Source: Candidatus Baldrarchaeota archaeon (GTDB taxonomy: Archaea; Asgardarchaeota; Baldrarchaeia; Baldrarchaeales; DXJG01). Taken from it: a stretch of 53,165 nucleotides of DNA. The stretch is from contig JAUQZC010000183.1 in assembly GCA_030587435.1 (NCBI GenBank), positions 1 through 53,165 of the forward strand. Direction: 5' to 3'. Both the position numbers and the translations under genes were made by a program. Under the pieces are notes generated by a model. The model was given only the letters and a program-made list of their open reading frames with translations, made no database searches and was not told the origin of the DNA. Below, one piece after another: positions 32,184 to 41,047 of the stretch; the first letter of the stretch is position 1; each line of letters opens with the position of its first letter.

Positions 32184-33932
32184 CTATTCTTGATAAATTC
32201 CGAGATCATCAAAGTTTTTCTTACCTTTAAAATAATCTAAGAGGCTATTAAGTAACTTGTCCACTGGTGTCCGCACTTGTTTCCACGTGTCTCTATCTCT
32301 TAATGTGACTGTGTTGTCTTTGGGAGTCTGGTAATCGACAGTTATTGCAATTGGTATACCAATTTCATCAGCTCTAGCATATCTTCTTCCGATTGACCCG
32401 GAATCATCGTATGTTGCTCTAATTCCTTCTTCTTTAAGCATGTTCCAAATGTCTCGTGCGATGTCTGGAAGACCATTCTTATTAACTAAAGGAAACACTG
32501 CTACTTGTATGGGCGCCAAATCCCTTGGCAGTTTAAGAATTACTCGGTTTTCCTTTACAGAGTAACTACATTCAAGCGTAGCATATACTAACCTATCCGC
32601 GCCAAAACTGGGTTCAAAAACATGAGGAATAAATCTTCTGCCAGTGATCTTCTCCTTTTTAACCTCTATTTTTACATGTCTAGGTTCTATTCGGTTACCA
32701 TCAAACTCATAGTAACCTTCATTCTCAAAGGAATTCTTTAACTCTCTTGGATCAATATTTTTAAGTAGTTTAATTATCCTTGAAGCGTTATCGCCAAAAT
32801 CAGTTTTAATTACGTCCTCTAAGGGTTTTACAATGACTTTTTCGACGATGCGGGGCTCCTTATATCTCTTAAAAACAGTTAAATCGACCTTACTGTGTTC
32901 CATGTGTCGCTTTAAATCGTAATCTGTTCTATACGCGTGTCCAGCAACCTCCACCCATCCAAAACGTTCAAGATAAACTTCGTGATCAAAGGTTTGCTTA
33001 GAATAATGGGCTTTTTCCCAAGGCATTTGTTCTTTAAATCTCTGTCTTTCCCATGGAATACCTAAACTGGAAAGGAAATATTTTGAAATTACCATAAAAT
33101 AAGCTTGCCATTCAGCAGAAATATAACCTTTTTCAACAGCTTCCCGAGCGGTTACAACTAAAGGTTTCTCTTCATTTCTCGCCCGCATCTCGGCGGTTAT
33201 TAACTGTAACTCTTCATCTTCAACTTCGCTTAATCTAGGACAGGAAAGATCTTCTGGGTCAACAAATACTTCAACTTCCATGATAGTGAACTCTCTTAGA
33301 CGAATCAATCCCTTTCTAGGACTAATCTCATTTCTTAAAACTTTACCAATTTGAGCGATCCCTAGGGGCAGTTTCTCTCGCATTGCCGTAAATACCCTTT
33401 TAAATTCAACAAACATACCTTGAGCGGCCTCAGGTCGCGCATACCCCCTGTTTTCGCTGTATGGGCCGATGGTAGTCTTAAACATCAAATTGAACATATT
33501 GACCTGGCCAAGCTGACCTTTACACTCCGGGCATCTGATATTCTTTTTCTTAATAATTTCTTCGATTTCTTTTGGACTTAGCCCTTCTACAACCATGCCA
33601 GTTGCTTCTTCAACAATGTGATCCGCTCTAAATTTCCTTTTACAATTCAGGCATTCAACAATAGGGTCTGTGAAGTGATCTAAATGCCCACTAGCCTTAA
33701 AAACCACTTCAGGCATGATAACTGGGCTTTCAATTTCAACAAACCCTTGCTTATATACAAACCATTCTCTCCACTTTTCCTCTATTCTGTGTTTCAATTC
33801 GGTTCCAAGGGGACCGTAGGTAACAAACCCACTAACACCACCGTATATCTCGAAGCTAGACCAAAGAAACCCTCTTCGCTTAAGAAGCTCTATAATTTTT
33901 TCATAAATATCCATTTTTGACATTCCCTTCAC
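32184..33932 (-). CDS. glyS: Glycyl-tRNA synthetase (class II, alpha2 type)
   Basis: 582 residues. The start GTG 33932 or one of two in-frame ATGs (33923, 33914) cannot be resolved. Class II motifs: ESPVIMPEVVFKASGHLDHF (motif 1 region), GYARPEAAQGMFVEFKRVF with LRNEISPRKGLIRLREF (motif 2), and EPSFGADRLVYA (motif 3, Gly-x-Asp-Arg). A zinc-binding insertion has CLNCKRKF and CPECKGQ. HYSKQTFDHEVY and GWVEVAGHAYRTDYDL recognise glycine. The C-terminal anticodon domain (LAPIQVAVFPLV) is complete. This is the archaeal/eukaryotic type. Confidence 0.96.
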   Translation of the reverse strand: MKGMSKMDIYEKIIELLKRRGFLWSSFEIYGGVSGFVTYGPLGTELKHRIEEKWREWFVYKQGFVEIESPVIMPEVVFKASGHLDHFTDPIVECLNCKRKFRADHIVEEATGMVVEGLSPKEIEEIIKKKNIRCPECKGQLGQVNMFNLMFKTTIGPYSENRGYARPEAAQGMFVEFKRVFTAMREKLPLGIAQIGKVLRNEISPRKGLIRLREFTIMEVEVFVDPEDLSCPRLSEVEDEELQLITAEMRARNEEKPLVVTAREAVEKGYISAEWQAYFMVISKYFLSSLGIPWERQRFKEQMPWEKAHYSKQTFDHEVYLERFGWVEVAGHAYRTDYDLKRHMEHSKVDLTVFKRYKEPRIVEKVIVKPLEDVIKTDFGDNASRIIKLLKNIDPRELKNSFENEGYYEFDGNRIEPRHVKIEVKKEKITGRRFIPHVFEPSFGADRLVYATLECSYSVKENRVILKLPRDLAPIQVAVFPLVNKNGLPDIARDIWNMLKEEGIRATYDDSGSIGRRYARADEIGIPIAITVDYQTPKDNTVTLRDRDTWKQVRTPVDKLLNSLLDYFKGKKNFDDLGIYQE

Positions 33933-33999
33933 TACCTTTGGAAATCAACTGTTTAAAAATGATTATTTACGATTAAAGTAAAACTTGTATGAATCCAAT

Positions 34000-34143
34000 T
34001 TATCTGGCCTTTACTTTTTTGATTAAGGGCGGTCTTGCCTTATATAATATTCTATGGCCGCAATATGGGCATCGTACTCCTGGTAGGGCTTTTAAATCTT
34101 CTGCAGTCATTTCCCGTCCACATTTTGCACAAACATAAGGCAT
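34000..34143 (-). CDS. rpoP: DNA-directed RNA polymerase subunit P (Rpo12)
   Basis: 47 residues: CAKC at 5-8 and CPYC at 25-28 form the zinc ribbon, with MTAEDLKALPGVR between them and a basic end (RILYKARPPLIKKVKAR). This is the full-length archaeal Rpo12, homologous to eukaryotic Rpb12, located near the Rpo3/Rpo10 assembly platform. GGAGG lies 8 nt ahead of the ATG. Too short for most automatic callers but unmistakable. Confidence 0.95.
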   Translation of the reverse strand: MPYVCAKCGREMTAEDLKALPGVRCPYCGHRILYKARPPLIKKVKAR

Positions 34144-34260
34144 TATATGATCCTCCAATCATGAGAAGTTCCTTCTCTTTTGTTTAGTACCCTAGGTTAC
34201 TTAAACTCTTCGGCAAAGATATATGTAGCAAAGCTGCCCATAATGTACATAAATCTCAAT

Positions 34261-35877
34261 TTAATCTGAAACTTCTTCTGCCTCTACTAACCTATCCGAA
34301 ATGACGCGTGTAACCCTAACCTTAAGTTTTCTACCAATTTTATTTCCAGCGTTTTTAACAACTACTACAGGGCCTTCAGAAATTACGTATCCAATACCAT
34401 CATTTCTTCTCGCTCTGAAAGGCTCAGCCACAATAACACTAAGTACTTTACCGATTAACCTAAATTTCACTTCTTTATTTATCTTTTCTACCTCATTAAC
34501 CACCTTTCTACTCAAAGGATCCTTAATAGCTGGAGAAGGAGTGGGAAAATCTCCAAAAGCAGAAAAGGGAAGAGGTCTAAACCTATAAATGGTTATCTTT
34601 TCGACATATTTCTTCACTTTACGTACAATATCAATTGTTGCATTGACCGTCTCTTCAGACTGACCAGGCAATCCATGAATAAGGTAAACGTAAGGTCTTA
34701 AACCATATTTTTTAGCTATTTTAACAGCATTTAATACTTCTCCTGGAGTTGATGGTCTACCAATTAGCTTACAATGTAACTCTGACCCAGTTTCACAACC
34801 TATATGAATAGTGGTACCCGGAAGATATTTAGATATAATCTCTGCTGCTTTTTCGTCAAAAAGATTAGGTTTCACATTCTCAACGGACACGTACACCTCC
34901 CCACTAGCGACTTCAGGGATTTTTATGATCTCTGAAAGTAAATATTCAATAGCTTCGTAATTCGGTGGCGGGTATCTAGGATCCGTTAGAGGATCAGGAT
35001 ATACAAGCTCATCACGTTGATAATCCAAAAAATCTGATGCGCCAAGAACAATTCTCTTGACGCCCATATTAATAAGTGACTTTATTTCTTTAACAATAGT
35101 TTTGCAACCTCTGCTTCGGGAAGGACCGAAAAGAGAAGGTACGGAACAATATCCGCAACCTGGAGGAATATTTTGAGGACAAAAATGTCTTTGTGAGAGA
35201 CTTCCGCTAAAGCAATTGCCACAATTTGTGCATTTTCTTCCGTCTGGCAACGTTATTTTTGTCCTATAAAAGTTGGAACACCCTCTGACACATTCAACAT
35301 AGACCCTGCAAGCCCAAAAAGTCGGATAATCTCTAATTCTTTCAACAGAAGGAAAAAAGGCGTTTAACTTCTCCTTAGGCAAAATGGAACGTAAAGGATT
35401 AACACGAATATTATCTCCGTTAAACCAAGCTATACCCCTAATACTTTTTAGCGCGTGTGGCTCGGGGATAATTCCATCGGCCAACCCGTTCTTTAAAAGT
35501 TCCATTAATGTCTCTTCACCTTCTCCTATGACTGCGATTGAACATTTTGTTTTTGAAATCAGGGTATACGGATCAGATGCCACTGGACCACCCACAATAA
35601 CAGGAGGACTATCAGTAGTCTTGGCTTTCCTCCACTTTGAAATAACTTTTATAATGCACGGCAAATCCATGCTCATTCCGCTTACAAACATTATATCAAA
35701 ATTATTTACAAAATCTGTTTTCCTCGTAAGAAAATGTTCTGCTAAAACTATTTTGCAACTCAAACCGCTACGTTCTAGGACTCCAGCGATACTTCTTGGG
35801 CCAGCACCTATAACATCTCTTGAAAACTTTCTATATCCTTTTTCTGCGCCTAAAGCGTCAACAATGATCGCATTCAT
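34261..35877 (-). CDS. B12-binding/radical SAM protein with C-terminal TRAM domain
   Basis: 538 residues from ATG 35877, which follows GGAAGGAG; an upstream ATG at 35919 has no ribosome site. The N-terminal 180 residues form a cobalamin-binding-like Rossmann domain (NAIIVDALGAEKG, PPVIVGGPVASDPY, IGEGEETLMELL). Cysteine-rich segments follow: CVRGC, CTNCGNC, and CPQNIPPGCGYC, then SVPSLFGPSRSR and IVLGASDFLDYQRDE of the radical SAM barrel. HIGCETGSELHCKLIGRP and VYLIHGLPGQSEETV complete it. The last 60 residues are a TRAM-type RNA-binding barrel (IGRKLKVRVTRVISDRLVEAE). Probably an RNA-modifying enzyme; the substrate is unknown. Confidence 0.87.
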   Translation of the reverse strand: MNAIIVDALGAEKGYRKFSRDVIGAGPRSIAGVLERSGLSCKIVLAEHFLTRKTDFVNNFDIMFVSGMSMDLPCIIKVISKWRKAKTTDSPPVIVGGPVASDPYTLISKTKCSIAVIGEGEETLMELLKNGLADGIIPEPHALKSIRGIAWFNGDNIRVNPLRSILPKEKLNAFFPSVERIRDYPTFWACRVYVECVRGCSNFYRTKITLPDGRKCTNCGNCFSGSLSQRHFCPQNIPPGCGYCSVPSLFGPSRSRGCKTIVKEIKSLINMGVKRIVLGASDFLDYQRDELVYPDPLTDPRYPPPNYEAIEYLLSEIIKIPEVASGEVYVSVENVKPNLFDEKAAEIISKYLPGTTIHIGCETGSELHCKLIGRPSTPGEVLNAVKIAKKYGLRPYVYLIHGLPGQSEETVNATIDIVRKVKKYVEKITIYRFRPLPFSAFGDFPTPSPAIKDPLSRKVVNEVEKINKEVKFRLIGKVLSVIVAEPFRARRNDGIGYVISEGPVVVVKNAGNKIGRKLKVRVTRVISDRLVEAEEVSD

Positions 35878-36084
35878 AGAACTCCTTCCAGACCTTAAGA
35901 GCCATTCAGTTATGAACAAGTCTACATATTCAAAATATTAATTAAGAAATTTAAGAATAATACCATCCAACTAGACAATATACGTAAAATGGTTCACTCA
36001 CCAATTAATAAAAAATAAATAGTGCATTAAAGATAAATAACCCACAAGTTAAAGGAACATATAAAGGAAAGGAGGCGCAAAAAC

Positions 36085-36396
36085 ATATCCTTAGAAAGAT
36101 GTCCGATCTGTGGTTTGCCAAAAGATATCTGCCAATGTGAAGTAATAGCTAAAGAAGAACAAAGAATAAAAATTCGTGTGGAAAAAAGAAAGTGGGGAAG
36201 AGAAGTAACAATAATAGAAGGAATAAATGAAAAAGACGTGGATCTTCACCAACTTGCTACAAAGTTAAAACATAAACTCGCATGTGGCGGAACAGCCAAA
36301 AACGGAAAAATAGAACTACAAGGAGATCATAGAGAAAGAGTAAAAGCACTACTTATTCAAGAAGGATTTTCAGAAGACAACATAGACATTACCTAG
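36085..36396 (+). CDS. Translation initiation factor aIF1 (SUI1) with apparent AUA start codon
   Basis: 103 residues if started at ATA 36085. The SUI1 domain is clear ([55 protein letters not shown]). Upstream in the same frame lies [14 protein letters not shown], the N-terminal zinc knuckle of archaeal aIF1. A TTG at 36115 would cut away half of this knuckle and has no ribosome site. Between the in-frame stop at 36034 and 36115 there is no ATG, GTG or TTG. ATA 36085 lies 9 nt after GGAGG (36071-36075). aIF1 monitors start-codon choice on the 30S subunit, so a non-canonical start would permit autoregulation as in bacterial infC. A sequencing error of ATG to ATA is the alternative. Confidence 0.9.
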   Translation: MSLERCPICGLPKDICQCEVIAKEEQRIKIRVEKRKWGREVTIIEGINEKDVDLHQLATKLKHKLACGGTAKNGKIELQGDHRERVKALLIQEGFSEDNIDIT

Positions 36397-36534
36397 GCCA
36401 CTAAACCTATTTATCCTCCAAACAACGATTTCCCACTTTATCCTAAATTTATATGTCTCATATTATAGTTTATTTTCCAAATAATGTTCATAATCATTTG
36501 ATAATCCATAAATAAATAAAGATAGAATTAGGAT

Positions 36535-37485
36535 TTATGGTTCTATTTTTATGTCAAGTTGTTTTATCAATTCTTTGTATCTGTTACGCACCGTTACCTC
36601 TGTTACATGAGCTATCTCTGCTATTTCTCGTTGCGTTCTTCTTTCTCCCTCAACAATTCCAGCAATATATATTGCTGCCGCTGCTAGGCCCGTAGGATCC
36701 TTACCAGCAGTTAACCCAAGCTCACGAGCACGTCTTACAATATCTATGGCCAATCTCAAAACTTTGCCAGATAAGTTTAATTCCTCGCCGAATCTACCGA
36801 CAAAAACTACTGGATCACAACCCGGAACATTTACATCCAATCTACGCAGTAACAACCGGTAACATCGCCCCAGCTCTTTTTTGTTTACTCTACTTTCCTT
36901 ACTGATCTCATCTAAAGTTCTAGGTACTCCATGTAACCTACATGCAGCATAAACACTTGCAGCAATCATAGCTTCAATACTACGACCCCTAATCATGCCC
37001 CCTATAACAGCCCCTCTATATAGTAATGCAGCTTCATCTTTAACCGGCTTGGGTAATTGAAGTTGCGATGTTAATCGATCAAGTTCAGCCAAAGCAAAAG
37101 TAAGGTTACGGTCTATACTGTTATGGACTCTCGTTCTTATTTGCCATTTCCTTAATCTGTATATTTGAGCTCTTCTTACAGGACTCAATTTTCTCCCAAG
37201 GGCATCTCTATCACGCCAATCAATTACCGTGGACAATCCCTTATCATGTATGGTCGGCGTCATAGGTCCTCCAGTTCTTGCACGTTTCTCCCTTTCCTCC
37301 GCTGTAAATGCCCTCCATTCAGGCCCAGGGTCCACTATATGTTCCCTAACAACTAGTCCGCATCGTGCGCATATTAACTCTCCTCGAGTTGAATCCAAAA
37401 ACAGTTCTCGACTACCGCATTCCGGACATAAGTCAACTGTTTCAAAAAATTCCCGTGCAAATTTTTTAGCATCTTTTTTAGCCAC
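36535..37485 (-). CDS. tfb: Transcription initiation factor TFB (TFIIB)
   Basis: 316 residues from GTG 37485, with GGAGGG 5 nt upstream; the frame is open 16 codons further without a ribosome site. Zinc ribbon: CPECGSRELFLDSTRGELIC then ARCGLVV. B-reader/linker: DPGPEWRAFTAEEREKRART, GPMTPTIHDKGLSTVI. Two cyclin folds follow, each with ASVYAACRLHG-like and AAAIYIAGI helices, ending in the helix-turn-helix (TQREIAEIAHVTEVTVRNRY) that reads the BRE element. Full length. Recruits RNA polymerase to TBP-bound promoters. Confidence 0.96.
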   Translation of the reverse strand: MAKKDAKKFAREFFETVDLCPECGSRELFLDSTRGELICARCGLVVREHIVDPGPEWRAFTAEEREKRARTGGPMTPTIHDKGLSTVIDWRDRDALGRKLSPVRRAQIYRLRKWQIRTRVHNSIDRNLTFALAELDRLTSQLQLPKPVKDEAALLYRGAVIGGMIRGRSIEAMIAASVYAACRLHGVPRTLDEISKESRVNKKELGRCYRLLLRRLDVNVPGCDPVVFVGRFGEELNLSGKVLRLAIDIVRRARELGLTAGKDPTGLAAAAIYIAGIVEGERRTQREIAEIAHVTEVTVRNRYKELIKQLDIKIEP

Positions 37486-37739
37486 AATATCCCTCCAAAT
37501 CTTAACAAGTAAATTTTGAAAATCACAAAACATATCACAGTGTTATAACTCGGCTACACTTTAGAGACGTGACTGAAAGAATTCCTATGTCGTTCATTAT
37601 TTAAGATTACCGATAAATTTTTAAGCAAAAAGCAAGTTTCATTTAAAAACTTTACGGAGCATAACAAGAAACTGTACAAACTTATGGATCAGAACTCACT
37701 ATTATAAAAACAAACCCATTACGTCGAATTTCTGAAATA

Positions 37740-38705
37740 TTAAAGACCGTATCCGTATTCTTTTTTAAGCCAGTCAACATATAAAGCTATTCCTTCCCTT
37801 ATGGGAACTTCTGGCTTCCAACCCAACGCCTTTATCCTAGATATATCAAGTAACATTAAAGGAACGTCACCAGGCCAACCTCGATCTCCACCAGTATATT
37901 TAATTTTTACATTTTTTAGCCCCAATCTTTCAATAACAATCTTAGCTATCTCATTGACAGTTATCCAATCATCAGACCCGACGTTAAAAACATCAAAACC
38001 TTTTTGATGCCTTTCAACAGCCAATATGCTTGCCTTAACGCAATCTGAAATGTAAAGATAAGACTTTTTTTGTCTTCCATTACCTAAAATTTCAAGCTCA
38101 TGAGGATTTCTTTTAAGCTTCATAAAGAAGTCGTAAATAACGCCATGACTCGACCTAGGCCCAATAATGTTTGCATATCTTAGCGATATAGCGTTTAACC
38201 CGTAAAAGCCACAATAAGCCGAAATATAAGCTTCACAGGCTGCTTTAGACGCGCCGTAAACGCTTATTGGTCTTGGAGGATAACTCTCCGGCGTTGGAAT
38301 TACGCTAGCTTCCCCGTATAAAGTTCCTCCACTCGAAGCAAAAACCATGTTTTTAACGTCGTTAAGACGCATAGCCTCAAGCACATTAAAAGTTCCTTTA
38401 ACATTTATTTCAAAGTCTATCTCAGGTTTTTCAACACTTAATCGAACATCAGGGTTAGCAGCATAATGAAAAACTACATCTACATCTTTAAGTAGCGAAT
38501 TAAGTAAATCAAAATTTCTTATGTCGCCCTTTACAAATTTAAAGTTGTCCTTCGATAGATGAGTCCTAATATTCTTTATGTCCGAAGAAGATAGATTATC
38601 TAGAACAATTAGCTCATTTTTTCGTTTAATTAACTCGTCGACTATATGACTTCCAATGAATCCGGCGCCACCCGTGATTAGAATTCTTCGCTCTGTTATC
38701 TTCAT
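37740..38705 (-). CDS. NAD-dependent nucleotide-sugar epimerase/dehydratase (GalE-like)
   Basis: 321 residues of the extended SDR family. NAD-binding ILITGGAGFIGSHIVDEL (8-25), GDIRNFD, HYAANPDVRLSV, SSGGTLYGEA, and the catalytic YGASK (Tyr-x3-Lys) near 150. The substrate region shows SLRYANIIGPRSSHGVIYDF, RQKKSYLYISDCV and NVGSDDWITVNEIA. Most like UDP-glucose 4-epimerase or dTDP-glucose-type enzymes; the sugar is not decided. Its start overlaps the end of the methionine aminopeptidase gene by 4 nt. Confidence 0.88.
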   Translation of the reverse strand: MKITERRILITGGAGFIGSHIVDELIKRKNELIVLDNLSSSDIKNIRTHLSKDNFKFVKGDIRNFDLLNSLLKDVDVVFHYAANPDVRLSVEKPEIDFEINVKGTFNVLEAMRLNDVKNMVFASSGGTLYGEASVIPTPESYPPRPISVYGASKAACEAYISAYCGFYGLNAISLRYANIIGPRSSHGVIYDFFMKLKRNPHELEILGNGRQKKSYLYISDCVKASILAVERHQKGFDVFNVGSDDWITVNEIAKIVIERLGLKNVKIKYTGGDRGWPGDVPLMLLDISRIKALGWKPEVPIREGIALYVDWLKKEYGYGL

Positions 38706-39643
38706 AGCTCTTCCCCTTTTGTCGATGTTGTAACTTCACATCCATCTTCAGTCACAATTATTGTGTGTTCTGCTTGCGCAACCATACTTTCTCTTTCGTC
38801 TGCGAGGACGTGGTATTTGTAAAGAATACCTTTACTCGTTAATTCTCTTATTGCAAGTTTTATCGCAGGGATTTCTTTAACTAACCATCGTTCAGCGAAA
38901 GGTAAGCCCTTAAATCTTTCACTAGCAATTTTTAAAAGCTTCCTAGAACTTAGTAATCTTACAGGTATTCTCACTGGCAATACACGGTAAATATAGGCAT
39001 AAGGTTTTTCATGAACGGTTCCAGATCCTGTGGATGCGAAAGTTTCAACAGCATAAACTTCTCCAACCTCTATAGTTTCTCCATGCGGCAATGCGATATT
39101 TGGAATAATTTTTGCACCGTGAAGAGAGTATTCATCCAATAAGTGACCTGAAAGGTCTCTAATTGGTTTATAACCATATTCCTTTATTTTCTCGTGGATT
39201 AACTTGCCAATTTCATTTGTCTTGACTCCAGCTTTAATGTTCTCGATAGCAACCCTAAGGGCTTCCTCTGCAGCTTCTTTAAGTTTTTCAAAGCCAGAGT
39301 TCAAGTCAAACGTAATCGCTGTATCAGCTATGAACCCATCTATATGCACGCCAAAATCAACCTTAACAATACTATTATCCTCAAGAACCGTTTCATCATT
39401 TGGTGGAGACGTATAATGAGCAGCAATATTATTTATAGACACATTACATGGAAAAGCTGGACTACCACCAAGTTCTTTTATAAGAGTTTCTACGCGATTA
39501 CAAATTTCAATTACAGGCGTTCCAACCTTAACAAGCTTATTAAGTTTTTTTCGTATTCTGGCTGCTATATGCCCAGCCTTACGATGCTTTTCAATTTTCT
39601 CCTTTTCTTCAACCTCTTCTTCCTTTTCACTCGTCTCAACCAC
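38702..39643 (-). CDS. map: Methionine aminopeptidase, type II
   Basis: About 313 residues from GTG 39643, which follows AAGGTG; an in-frame ATG at 39706 is farther out without a ribosome site. The body is the pita-bread fold: the metal ligands are Asp in VKVDFGVHIDGFIAD (two Asp), His in SGHLLDEYSLHG, Glu in AVETFASTGSG, and Glu in AQAEHTIIVTEDG. The approx. 60-residue helical insertion (RLLSSRKLLKIASERFKGLP) makes it type II. It removes initiator methionine from new proteins. A charged Glu/Lys-rich N-terminal extension precedes the fold. Confidence 0.94.
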   Translation of the reverse strand: MVETSEKEEEVEEKEKIEKHRKAGHIAARIRKKLNKLVKVGTPVIEICNRVETLIKELGGSPAFPCNVSINNIAAHYTSPPNDETVLEDNSIVKVDFGVHIDGFIADTAITFDLNSGFEKLKEAAEEALRVAIENIKAGVKTNEIGKLIHEKIKEYGYKPIRDLSGHLLDEYSLHGAKIIPNIALPHGETIEVGEVYAVETFASTGSGTVHEKPYAYIYRVLPVRIPVRLLSSRKLLKIASERFKGLPFAERWLVKEIPAIKLAIRELTSKGILYKYHVLADERESMVAQAEHTIIVTEDGCEVTTSTKGEEL

Positions 39644-39857
39644 TTTTTCACACCTTTTAAAGTCATAGCAATTGTAAAACAATAGGTATAAACCTTTTAT
39701 ACTCAACCTAAAGCGAATAATCGTTAGGCTTTGAAACTACGGTATTAGGAGACGTATAAAAAGTTTATGAATGACATTTGTTAACACACTATCATCCATA
39801 GCAAAAATCTTTTTACACTTACTACATAATTTTAGAATTAAATACGGGGCGAGTATT

Positions 39858-40232
39858 ATGTCGAGTAAAGTGGGGCAAATAAAACAAATACTTCAACTTT
39901 TAGAAATAAATACACCGGGGATCGAAGCCAGCGCCATAGTATCTCTTCAGGGCCTTCCAATAGTTTCTGCGATGCCAGCAGGAGTAAATGACGATGTTGT
40001 TGCAGCGATGACAGCCGCTGTACTTAGTGTGGGCGAGAAAGCTCTACAAGAGCTTCAAAAAGGAAAACTTGTAAAAATATTAATTGAGGGGGAGAAGGGA
40101 TACATAATAATGACAACTGTAGGTCAAAACGCTATATTAACGGTTTTAGCTAAACATTCATCAAATTTAGGACTAATTTTTCTTACAATGAAACAAACAG
40201 CCCAAAAAATAGCGGCTCTTTTAACAGATTAA
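39858..40232 (+). CDS. Roadblock/LC7 domain protein
   Basis: 124 residues from ATG 39858 after GGGGCGAG; an in-frame ATG at 39771 is less likely. The roadblock pattern is complete: QIKQILQLLEINTPGIEASA, IVSLQGLPIVSAMPAGVNDD, AAMTAAVLSVGEKALQEL, LVKILIEGEKGYIIMTTVG and AILTVLAKHSSNLGLIFL. Such proteins dimerise and bind small GTPases of the MglA/Rag/Rab-like type; one is encoded at 14838-15371. The cognate GTPase is not adjacent, so the pairing is speculative. Confidence 0.87.
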   Translation: MSSKVGQIKQILQLLEINTPGIEASAIVSLQGLPIVSAMPAGVNDDVVAAMTAAVLSVGEKALQELQKGKLVKILIEGEKGYIIMTTVGQNAILTVLAKHSSNLGLIFLTMKQTAQKIAALLTD

Positions 40233-40324
40233 GCTAAAAACCCTAACAATTTTACACGTAATCTCAATAAATCGCTTAACTCACGTGCATAGCTGTATTT
40301 TTGAATATTTTAACGAATAAATTT

Positions 40325-40388
40325 GGGTTCAGACCGCCCATCGTCCACATCCACTCGTCAGTACTGCAATGGGTCATCATCACCGTGT
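40325..40388 (-). ncRNA. Box C/D sRNA with guide to 16S rRNA around C1402
   Basis: On the minus strand: GGT/ACC closing stem, C box ATGATGA (40380-40374), 12-nt guide CCCATTGCAGTA, D' box CTGA (40361-40358), a degenerate C' (TGGATGT), then guide and D box CTGA (40332-40329). GATGGGCGGT (40342-40333) pairs with the universal 16S decoding-site segment ACCGCCCGUC (10 pairs, one G-U). Five nucleotides upstream of D falls on C1402 (E. coli numbering), a known 2'-O-methylation site in bacteria and eukaryotes. A TATA-like TTTTATATTA near 40415 on this strand fits the start. The target of the first guide was not recognised. Confidence 0.8.
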
Positions 40389-40646
40389 GATAGTTTAGTC
40401 TTCTTCTTAATATAAAACTTAAGTTTGTAATAACTGATCGTCTTCCATAAAGTACGTTTATAGCAATTTAATCAAGTGGAAAATTAAAAATCGTGTTTTC
40501 ACATTTTCGAAGTGAAATGACAAACCTTAATATGAAGATTGTCATCAAGTAATTCATTTTAAGTATAACCTGCTGTTTAAAAAACACTAGCTCAATTCTT
40601 AATACTACGCTTTTGGCATGTGAACATTGGGTTTATGAGTTTTGAA

Positions 40647-40874
40647 TTATATTTCTTCTAGGAGAGTTTTCTTTACAAGGACAGAAAGCTTTTCATCTCT
40701 TTCTTCCTCTAGGTTTATGGATCTTTGTTTTTCCCAGAGTTCTCTTTTTAATAAATCTCTAATTGCAACGCGTATAGCTTCACTTCTATTTGGGTAGAAA
40801 CCTGTTTTAACGAGTTCTTCTATTCCTTCTAGATAAACCTCTGGTAACTTTACCGAAATTAGCTTCATTCTCAT
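40647..40874 (-). CDS. Ribbon-helix-helix (CopG-type) transcription regulator
   Basis: 75 residues. [20 protein letters not shown] is the DNA-contacting strand plus first helix, and [18 protein letters not shown] the second helix with the NRSEAIR signature of CopG/MetJ/Arc dimers. A charged tail follows. GGTGAT precedes the ATG. It stands alone between a sRNA and the divergent PAC2 gene and may regulate itself or that gene. Confidence 0.88.
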   Translation of the reverse strand: MRMKLISVKLPEVYLEGIEELVKTGFYPNRSEAIRVAIRDLLKRELWEKQRSINLEEERDEKLSVLVKKTLLEEI

Positions 40875-41047
40875 ATTTAAATCACCAGGATTTGAATGAT
40901 AAATTTCAATATAAAACTTTTAGTAAAATCGTGGTTATCGTTAGGGTTTAAAGGCGCCATTTTCAAGAGAAATCTTTAAGTTTAAAATCAAATATCTACA
41001 ATTGAATTAATTCTCTTGAAACATCAAAGTTTAGGAGAAGTCGAATT

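Noticed and set aside
35384..35941. 185-codon open frame opposite the radical SAM gene
   Set aside because: Shadow of a clearly conserved gene on the other strand.
36115..36396. aIF1 starting at TTG 36115
   Set aside because: It would remove half of the conserved zinc knuckle encoded in frame upstream and has no ribosome-binding site; ATA 36085 after GGAGG is preferred.
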